NCBI GenBank assembly: GCA_016710885.1
Contig: JADJUC010000002.1
Location: 124,001 to 188,000 of the forward strand
DNA length: 64,000 nucleotides
Direction of reading: 5' to 3'
Source of the DNA: Candidatus Proximibacter danicus
GTDB lineage: Bacteria; Pseudomonadota; Gammaproteobacteria; Burkholderiales; Rhodocyclaceae
Program-made: the position numbers and the translations under genes
The notes under the pieces: model-generated
The model's input: only the letters and a program-made list of their open reading frames with translations
What the model was told of the DNA's origin: nothing
Database searches by the model: none
Shown here: positions 57,904 to 64,000 of the stretch, one piece after another
How the letters are laid out: each line of letters starts with the position of its first letter
Position numbering within the stretch: the stretch's first letter is position 1

Positions 57904-59700
57904 CTACTCGACCAGCAATGCCTCGGCGACGGTACCGACCCGGACATTGCCCCACAAGCGCCCCCCGACCTCGATCGGCAGCGCGATGTCGCAAAGCAGT
58001 TCGCCAGTGTCACGGACGTAGGTGCGCACCAGCACCGGCAAGGTGTTCCTGGCTGCCCGCAACTCACCGGGGTTTTCGAACTTGCGGCAAGTGCGATTGC
58101 CGACCAGGTCCGCCGCCTGGTCACCGGTCAGCGGCTTGGAAAATTTGAGGTTGTGCGCCGACAGATAGCCATCGGTATTCACCGCAACAGCATAGGCGCA
58201 GCTCGGCACCTCGCCCAGGCACTTTTCAAGAAGACCCTGACAGCGGCGGGCGTATTCGTCGCCCCAGGTCACTTTGGACTTCGGCGGCGTGCAATTGCCG
58301 AAAGGCACGTAATTGCGATCGAAAACGTCGATCCCGGCGCGCTGCATGTCGGCGAGTTGTGCCTGCACGGCATCGCGCAACATCCGCGATTTGTCGACCG
58401 CCGCATCAAAGGCACCGCTGCCGGTCTTGAAACGCGAAACCAGTTCCTGCACACCTTCCGTCGCTGTCGCCAAGGCATTGGTGCGGTCTTCAGAATCGGC
58501 CATGTAGCGGGCCACTTCGCCGGAGAGCGTGTGAATCTGCGAGACATTTTCATGCACCTGGCCGTTGGTCGACGACAGTTCCTCCATGGCGCTGGCGATG
58601 TGCAGCAGTTGTTCGCCGGTACGTTCAAAATCGACGACCATCTGCTCGAAATGCGTGGCCGAGCGGCCAACGACTTCGCGTGTCTGTTGCACGTCGGCGT
58701 TGATCTCCTCGTTTTCGCTGCGCGTATTGCTCACCAGCGAAAGCATCTTGTCGATGTTGCCGGTGATCTCGGCCGACGCCACCGTAACGCGCTCAGCCAG
58801 CTTTCGTACCTCGTCGGCCACCACGGCAAAGCCACGCCCGGCTTCGCCGGCCCGCGCAGCTTCGATGGCCGCATTCAGCGCCAGCAGGTTGGTCTGGTCA
58901 GCCACTTCACGAATCAGGGCCGCAATCTGGTTGATCGAGGCGGAACGCTTCGAGAGGTCGTCCACCGTCTGGTTGAAACGCAGCACCTTTTCGCCGACGA
59001 CATTGATCTTGCTCGAAATCTCCTGCATTTCACGCAAGGATATGCGGGCACCGTCGAGGTTGGTGTTGGTCGAATCCGAAATCACTTGCGTGCTGCGCGA
59101 AACCTCGTCGATGGCCTGCGTTGCCTCGGTGCTGGCCGTGAACACGAGCTCGGTCATCTGCCCCTGCTGACGCGCACTCTTGCCGGTTTCATCGACGCGC
59201 ACTTTGACCTGCACGGCCTCACGGGCGATCTCGATGCTGGCCTTGCGGATATCGCTGATGATTCGCCGCATCTTCTCGGCGAAGCGGTTGTAACTCTCGG
59301 CCAGTTCGCGGAACTCATCGTGCGAAATGGGTTTCAGGTCACGCGAAAAATCACCCGCGCCTTCGGCGATTTCGTTGAAGGTGGTAATCACCGAGCGTAC
59401 CGGTTTGAGAATCAGAGAACGCAGGTAAAGCACCTGCCCGACGCTCCACACCAGTGCCAGCAAGGTCAGCACGATCACCACCAGCAGACCGCTTTCGAGC
59501 GAGGCATTGATGCGGGCAGCTACGTCCGGCGCCACCTGCCCGCTGACGAGTTGCGCGGCAACAAATGACTTCTGGTCGAGATAGACGTAGAGGTAGCCAA
59601 GGTTGATGACATAGAGCAAGAGAAAACTGGACAGTTTCTTGCTCAGTGAATTCCAGAACGTTCGCTCGTTCCAGTCGTATAACTCACGAAATGTTCCCAT
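57904..59700 (-). CDS. Methyl-accepting chemotaxis protein with C-terminal cytoplasmic sensor-like domain
   Basis: Receptor of 598 residues. Two membrane helices (SFLLLYVINLGYLYVYLDQ near 30, LLVVIVLTLLALVW near 80-95) enclose only about 35 periplasmic residues. HAMP and the signalling domain (DQTNLLALNAAIEAARAGEAGRGFAVVADEVRKLAERV) follow. After the signalling domain an unusual C-terminal region (about residues 455-598) has a Cache/PAS-like pattern (YAVAVNTDGYLSAHNLKFSKPL, ARNTLPVLVRTYVRDTG, PIEVGGRLWGNVRVG) and seven cysteines. The strings match a C-terminal domain I recall from alphaproteobacterial receptors. ATG 59700 has GAGGAGG upstream. It neighbours the heme d1 genes. Confidence 0.88.
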   Translation of the reverse strand: MGTFRELYDWNERTFWNSLSKKLSSFLLLYVINLGYLYVYLDQKSFVAAQLVSGQVAPDVAARINASLESGLLVVIVLTLLALVWSVGQVLYLRSLILKPVRSVITTFNEIAEGAGDFSRDLKPISHDEFRELAESYNRFAEKMRRIISDIRKASIEIAREAVQVKVRVDETGKSARQQGQMTELVFTASTEATQAIDEVSRSTQVISDSTNTNLDGARISLREMQEISSKINVVGEKVLRFNQTVDDLSKRSASINQIAALIREVADQTNLLALNAAIEAARAGEAGRGFAVVADEVRKLAERVTVASAEITGNIDKMLSLVSNTRSENEEINADVQQTREVVGRSATHFEQMVVDFERTGEQLLHIASAMEELSSTNGQVHENVSQIHTLSGEVARYMADSEDRTNALATATEGVQELVSRFKTGSGAFDAAVDKSRMLRDAVQAQLADMQRAGIDVFDRNYVPFGNCTPPKSKVTWGDEYARRCQGLLEKCLGEVPSCAYAVAVNTDGYLSAHNLKFSKPLTGDQAADLVGNRTCRKFENPGELRAARNTLPVLVRTYVRDTGELLCDIALPIEVGGRLWGNVRVGTVAEALLVE

Positions 59701-59738
59701 CGCGCGCCTCCTCAATGCTTGTTGTTATTCGGTTGATA

Positions 59739-62700
59739 TTAGGCAGCTTTTCCGCTCATCTCAAGCAGCAAATCCTTGGCGTTGACTTGATCTCCAGGTT
59801 TGACATGCACCGCGTGGACCACCGCATCGCGCTCGGCGGTGAGCATGGTTTCCATCTTCATCGCCTCGATCGATAGCAGCGGATCGCCCTTCTTCACCTT
59901 CTGCCCGGCCTTGACCGCCACGGTGACCACCGCCCCCGGCATCGGTGCGCCGACGTGGGCGGCGTTGCCCTCCTCCGCCTTCGGCCGCGAACGGCCACTG
60001 CCGGCCAGACCGGCCTTGGGCACGCGCACCGTGCGCGGCTGGCCGTTGAGTTCGAAGAAAACCTTGACCTTGCCTTCCTCATCGACCGTATCGGAACGCC
60101 CGGTCTGGCGGATGATCAAGGTCTTGCCCTTGTCGATGTCGACGCCGATCTCCTCGCGGTCACGCAGGCCGTAGAAGAACGGCGAAGTCGGCAGCAGCGA
60201 GACGTCGCTGTAGAGTCGGCGGTGTTCGGCGTAGTCGCGGAAGACCTTCGGGTACATCAGGTACGAGGCGAGGTCGGTATCGTTCACGTGACGGCCAATG
60301 ACCGCGGCGGCCTCGGCACGCTTGGCCTCGAGGTCGACTTCCGGCAGGAAATCGCCGGCACGGCCGGCCAGCGGCTTTTCGCCCTTGAGCACCTTCTTTT
60401 CCAGATCTTTCGGGAAACCATCGGCCGGGAAGCCGAGCTCGCCCTTGAACAGCGAGATCACCGACTCCGGGAAGGCGACCTCGCGCTGCGGGTCGCTCAC
60501 CTCGGCCGGTTTCAGGTCGTTGGCGACCATGAACAGCGCCATGTCGCCAACCACCTTGGAGGTCGGCGTGACCTTGACGATGTCGCCGAACAGGATGTTG
60601 ACCTCGGCATAGGCGCGCGACACTTCCGGCCAGCGGTGCTCCAGGCCCATCGCCCGGGCCTGCTCGCGCAGGTTGGTGTATTGGCCGCCGGGCATTTCGT
60701 GGTTGTAGACGTCTGAGGTACCGGAGCGGATGTCGGCCTCGAACGGTGCGTAGTAGCGGCGCACGCCTTCCCAGTAATGCGACAGCGCTTCCAGCGCCGG
60801 CAGGTCAACGCCGGGGTCGCGCTCGGAGCCCTGCAGCGCGGCGGCGATCGAGCCGAGGTTGGGCTGCGAGGTGAGCCCGCTCATCGCGTCGAGCGCACCA
60901 TCCACCGCATCGCAACCAGCTTCGACCGCAGCCAGCACCGAGGCGGCGGCGATGCCGCTGGTGTCGTGGGTGTGGAAGTGCAGCGGCAGGCCGACTTCCT
61001 CCTTCAGCGCCCGGACCAGCTCGCGCGCGGCGCGCGGCTTGCAGACGCCGGCCATGTCCTTGATGCCGATGATGTGCGCACCAGCCTTCTCCAGCTGCTT
61101 GGCGAGGTCGACGTAGTACTTCAGGTTGTACTTCGGCCGCGCCGCGTCGAACAGGTCGCCGGTGTAGCAGATGGTGCCTTCGCACAGCGCGCCGGTGTCG
61201 ATCACTGCATCCATCGCCACGCGCATGTTGTCGACCCAGTTCAGCGAATCGAAGACGCGGAAGATGTCGACACCTTCCTTCGCCGCCTGCTGCACAAAGT
61301 AGCGTACGACGTTGTCGCTGTAGTTGGTGTAGCCGACGGCGTTCGAAGCGCGCAGCAGCATCTGGAAGAGCACGTTCGGCACCGCCGCGCGCAGGCGGGC
61401 CAGGCGCTCCCACGGGTCTTCCTTGAGGAAGCGCATGGCCACGTCGAAGGTGGCGCCGCCCCAGCATTCCATCGAAAAGAGCTGCGGCGCCATGCGTGCG
61501 TAATAGGGGGCGATAGCCAGCATGTCGTGGCTGCGCATGCGCGTGGCGAACAGCGACTGGTGCGCGTCGCGCATGGTGGTGTCGGTCAGCAGCACCTGCG
61601 GCTGCTGCTTCATCCACTGCGAGAACTTCGTCGCGCCCAGCTCCTTCAGACGGTCGCGCGTGCCCGGCGGGATAGTCGCGGCGAGGCTGAAGTCCGGCTT
61701 GATCGGCCTTGCGAACGGCAGTTCCGGCAGCTTGCGCCCCTTCATTTCCGGGTTGCCGTTGACCGCCACCTCGCCGAGGAACTTGAGCAGGCGGGTGGCC
61801 CGGTCGCGCCGCTTCTGGAACTGGAACAGCTCCGGCGTATCGTCGATGAAGCGGGTGATGCACTCGCCCGAGCGGAACTGCGGGTGGGCGATGACGTTTT
61901 CGAGGAACTGCAGATTGGTGGCCAGCCCGCGCACGCGGAATTCGCGCAGGGCGCGGTCCATGCGTGCGGCGGCCTCGTCGGCGGTGTGGCCCCAGGCGGT
62001 CACCTTGACCAGCAGCGAGTCGTAATACGGCGTGATCACCGCGCCGGAGTAGGCCGTGCCGCCGTCCAGGCGCAGCCCGAAGCCGGCCGCGCTGCGGTAG
62101 GCGGCGATCTTGCCGTAGTCCGGCGTAAAGGCGTTTTCCGGGTCTTCGGTGGTGACACGACATTGCAGCGCGTGGCCCTTCAGCGCGATTTCGCGTTGCA
62201 GCGGCACGTAGGAATCCTCGTCGCCAATGCTGGCGCCTTCGGTGATGCGGATCTGCGCCTTGACGATGTCGACGCCGGTAACCTGCTCAGTGACCGTGTG
62301 CTCAACCTGGATGCGCGGGTTCACCTCGATGAAGTAGAACTTGCCGGTGTCGGCATCCATCAGGAATTCGACGGTGCCGGCATGCGTGTAGTTGGCGGCC
62401 GCGGCCAGCTTCAGCGCCGAGGCGCACAGTTCGGCGCGGGTGGCGTCGTCCAGATACGGCGCCGGCGCGCGCTCGACCACCTTCTGGTTGCGGCGCTGCA
62501 CCGAGCAGTCGCGCTCGAACAGATGTACGCGCTGGCCATGCGTGTCGCCCAGCACCTGCACCTCGACGTGGCGGGCGCGGCGCACCAGCTTTTCCAGATA
62601 GACCTCGTCGTTGCCGAAGGCCGCCAGCGCCTCGCGCTTGGCCACTTCCATCAGCGGGCCGAGATCGGCCTCGGTCTCGATCACGCGCATGCCGCGGCCA

Positions 62701-63200
62701 CCGCCGCCCCAGCTGGCCTTCAGCATCAGCGGGTAGCCGACCTCCAAGGCCAGCTTCTTCGCCCCGGCCAGATCGTTTGGCAGTGCGCCGGTCGCCGGCA
62801 CCACCGGCACCCCGGCGCTTTGCGCCAGCTCGCGCGCCGAGACCTTGTTGCCGAGCATGCGCATCACGTCGCCTTTCGGCCCGATGAAGGCGATGCCGTT
62901 GGCGGCGCAGGCATCGGCAAAATCCGGGTTCTCGGACAGGAAGCCATAGCCCGGGTGGATCGCATCGACGCCGGCTTCCTTGGCGACGCGGATGATGTCA
63001 TCGATATCCAGGTAGGCCTGAATCGGCTTCTTGCCGGCACCGACCAGATACGACTCGTCAGCCTTGAAGCGATGCAGCGCGAAACGGTCTTCATTGGAGA
63101 AGATGGCCACCGTGCGAATGCCCATCTCGGAAGCGGCACGCAGCACGCGGATGGCGATTTCGGAACGGTTGGCGACGAGGAGGCTGCGGATCTTCTTCAT
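59739..63200 (-). CDS. pyc: Pyruvate carboxylase, single-chain
   Basis: Makes oxaloacetate from pyruvate and bicarbonate, using ATP and biotin, to refill the TCA cycle. The 1153-residue chain has all parts in order: biotin carboxylase (SLLVANRSEIAIRVLRAA; KASWGGGGRGMRV), carboxyltransferase (TTMRDAHQSLFATRMRSHD, metal-site HFHTHDTSG, near 535-830), the tetramerisation region and the biotin domain with the lysine in EAMKMETML. Initiation at ATG 63200 (MKKIRSLLV). It is not fused or split and looks complete. It is monocistronic on this strand. Confidence 0.96.
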   Translation of the reverse strand: MKKIRSLLVANRSEIAIRVLRAASEMGIRTVAIFSNEDRFALHRFKADESYLVGAGKKPIQAYLDIDDIIRVAKEAGVDAIHPGYGFLSENPDFADACAANGIAFIGPKGDVMRMLGNKVSARELAQSAGVPVVPATGALPNDLAGAKKLALEVGYPLMLKASWGGGGRGMRVIETEADLGPLMEVAKREALAAFGNDEVYLEKLVRRARHVEVQVLGDTHGQRVHLFERDCSVQRRNQKVVERAPAPYLDDATRAELCASALKLAAAANYTHAGTVEFLMDADTGKFYFIEVNPRIQVEHTVTEQVTGVDIVKAQIRITEGASIGDEDSYVPLQREIALKGHALQCRVTTEDPENAFTPDYGKIAAYRSAAGFGLRLDGGTAYSGAVITPYYDSLLVKVTAWGHTADEAAARMDRALREFRVRGLATNLQFLENVIAHPQFRSGECITRFIDDTPELFQFQKRRDRATRLLKFLGEVAVNGNPEMKGRKLPELPFARPIKPDFSLAATIPPGTRDRLKELGATKFSQWMKQQPQVLLTDTTMRDAHQSLFATRMRSHDMLAIAPYYARMAPQLFSMECWGGATFDVAMRFLKEDPWERLARLRAAVPNVLFQMLLRASNAVGYTNYSDNVVRYFVQQAAKEGVDIFRVFDSLNWVDNMRVAMDAVIDTGALCEGTICYTGDLFDAARPKYNLKYYVDLAKQLEKAGAHIIGIKDMAGVCKPRAARELVRALKEEVGLPLHFHTHDTSGIAAASVLAAVEAGCDAVDGALDAMSGLTSQPNLGSIAAALQGSERDPGVDLPALEALSHYWEGVRRYYAPFEADIRSGTSDVYNHEMPGGQYTNLREQARAMGLEHRWPEVSRAYAEVNILFGDIVKVTPTSKVVGDMALFMVANDLKPAEVSDPQREVAFPESVISLFKGELGFPADGFPKDLEKKVLKGEKPLAGRAGDFLPEVDLEAKRAEAAAVIGRHVNDTDLASYLMYPKVFRDYAEHRRLYSDVSLLPTSPFFYGLRDREEIGVDIDKGKTLIIRQTGRSDTVDEEGKVKVFFELNGQPRTVRVPKAGLAGSGRSRPKAEEGNAAHVGAPMPGAVVTVAVKAGQKVKKGDPLLSIEAMKMETMLTAERDAVVHAVHVKPGDQVNAKDLLLEMSGKAA

Positions 63201-63368
63201 GGTAGTCGGCTCGGAAAAGACAGAATTTGCAGAATTTGAAATTGTAAGGTTGCCAGACAAGTATAAAAATCGCAATGTTTTCGCTGCGCAAAATCCTGCT
63301 CAAGCGCCATTGGGGCGCGCCATAATTCAAAATCCTTGGAATTCCCCAACCACCCTGCGGAGAACATC

Positions 63369-63689
63369 ATGCAAATGACCACCACCCCCAGCATCGAAGG
63401 CAAGCGCATCACCCGCTACTGCGGCGTCATCGCCGGCGAGGCGATCCTCGGTGCCAACATCTTCAAGGATCTGTTCGCCGGCATCCGCGACCTGGTCGGC
63501 GGCCGTTCCGGCACCTACGAGAAGGAACTGCAGCGCGCCCGCGACATCGCCATGGAAGAGCTGGAACAGCGCGCCAAGGATCTCGGCGCCAATGCCATCG
63601 TCGGTATCGACCTCGACTACGAGGTGCTCGGCGAGAAGAATGGCATGCTGATGGTCTCGGCCAGCGGCACGGCGGTAGTTGTCGAGTAG
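63369..63689 (+). CDS. YbjQ/UPF0145 family protein
   Basis: Small cytoplasmic protein of 106 residues. YCGVIAGEAILGANIFKDLFAGIRDLVGGRSGTYEKEL and GANAIVGIDLDYEVLGEKNGMLMVSASGTAV are the usual YbjQ strings. Members form beta-rich pentamer-like assemblies and have been linked to metal binding; the role is unclear. GGAG stands before the ATG at 63369. It is divergent from pyc. Confidence 0.92.
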   Translation: MQMTTTPSIEGKRITRYCGVIAGEAILGANIFKDLFAGIRDLVGGRSGTYEKELQRARDIAMEELEQRAKDLGANAIVGIDLDYEVLGEKNGMLMVSASGTAVVVE

Positions 63690-63779
63690 CTACGTTCGCC
63701 GGTCACCGTCGTGACCAACAGCGGGAGCCATACTGAACTTGCCCATTTGGACATTTCGTAATTTCACTGGAGGCAAAAA

Positions 63780-64000
63780 ATTCTGACGATCTCCGCCACC
63801 GACGCCAAGCAGGCTTTTGCCACGGTGCTGGAAAGTGCCGCCCGCGAACCCGTGCTGATCCAGAAACAAAAACGCGATGTTGCTGTGGTGCTTTCAATCG
63901 CAGACTACGAGCGGCTGACACGCATGAACGTACAGGCCTTCCAGCGCTTTTGCGATCAAGTAGTCGCCAGGGCAGAAGAACGCGGACTGACCGAGGAAAA
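63780..64000 (+). CDS. Phd/YefM-type antitoxin (partial, runs off right edge)
   Basis: A frame open from 63762 to the end reads LTISATDAKQAFATVLESAAREPVLIQKQKRDVAVVLSIADYERLTR, the Phd/YefM antitoxin pattern: a DNA-binding N-terminus that also represses its own operon, then a toxin-binding end. GGAGG lies at 63769-63773. No standard start is present; ATT at 63780 or CTG at 63783 stands in the expected place. The partner toxin gene, if any, would lie beyond the window. Confidence 0.7.
   Translation, partial: MLTISATDAKQAFATVLESAAREPVLIQKQKRDVAVVLSIADYERLTRMNVQAFQRFCDQVVARAEERGLTEE

Noticed and set aside
57634..59568. 644-codon plus-strand open frame over the chemoreceptor and nirJ start
   Set aside because: It is antisense to conserved genes and shows no family resemblance.
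60777..63239. 820-codon open frame on the plus strand
   Set aside because: It is antisense to the well-conserved pyruvate carboxylase; GC-rich third positions give such shadows.
1..64000. CRISPR arrays, prophage, IS elements, rRNA or tRNA genes
   Set aside because: No spaced direct repeats, transposase, integrase, structural phage genes or RNA gene sequences were seen on reading both strands.

Overview
The window looks like a chromosomal piece of a motile, Gram-negative betaproteobacterium, most likely in the Rhodocyclales (Dechloromonas/Azonexus-like). I judge this from family resemblance and gene order; no database search was possible. Pointers are a flagellar motor plus chemotaxis operon, lipid A genes, a phasin, Fe-superoxide dismutase, heme d1 (denitrification) genes, a membrane pyrophosphatase with a PPi-type phosphofructokinase, and ubiquinone-type aerobic metabolism. 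Almost everything is core or metabolic. I see no prophage, IS element, CRISPR array, rRNA or tRNA.

Layout. 1-10.8 kb (minus strand): one long operon, motA-motB-mcp-cheY-cheA-cheW-mcp-cheR-cheD, running off the left edge. 11-14 kb: NUDIX hydrolase, TonB-like protein, HNH protein. 13.2-19.4 kb: a lipid island with a phasin-patatin-TetR-TPR operon divergent from a large two-domain fatty acyl-CoA reductase. 19.4-28.4 kb: orphan sensor kinase, then a tightly coupled aldehyde dehydrogenase / Tat-exported small subunit / GMC oxidoreductase / lipase operon, and a CRP/FNR regulator. 28.4-32.2 kb: thiolase, CobD-like protein, CoA pyrophosphatase, retropepsin. 32.9-37.3 kb: argD-argF-argG-DUF2788-ppnP-yajQ. 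37.7-41.9 kb: orphan ParA, rpsT, murJ, a PEBP protein. 42-49.3 kb: hppA, PPi-phosphofructokinase, adk, then kdsB, a Trm112-like protein, lpxK, exbD and exbB. 49.7-54.8 kb: xseA, sodB, a TerB/DUF697 protein, ubiC, DUF192 protein, rluE. 55-59.7 kb: nirJ-nirN behind an FNR/DNR-type box, next to a chemoreceptor with a C-terminal sensor domain. 59.7-64 kb: a single-chain pyruvate carboxylase, YbjQ, and the start of a Phd-like antitoxin.

How the parts work together. The chemotaxis operon encodes receptors, the CheA/CheW/CheY phosphorelay, both adaptation enzymes that fall in the window, and the stator. The lipid island holds enzymes to release acyl chains (patatin, lipase), reduce them to fatty alcohol (reductase), oxidise alcohol back (GMC oxidase, aldehyde dehydrogenase) and coat storage granules (phasin). 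That link is inferred from neighbourhood. The PPi module (hppA, PPi-phosphofructokinase) suggests that pyrophosphate is used as an energy currency.

Sequence quality caveat. Four otherwise well-conserved genes (cheR, a thiolase, argD, nirN) carry single-base indels, three of the five in short homopolymers. Assembly error is the likelier reading, though true pseudogenes cannot be excluded from the sequence alone.
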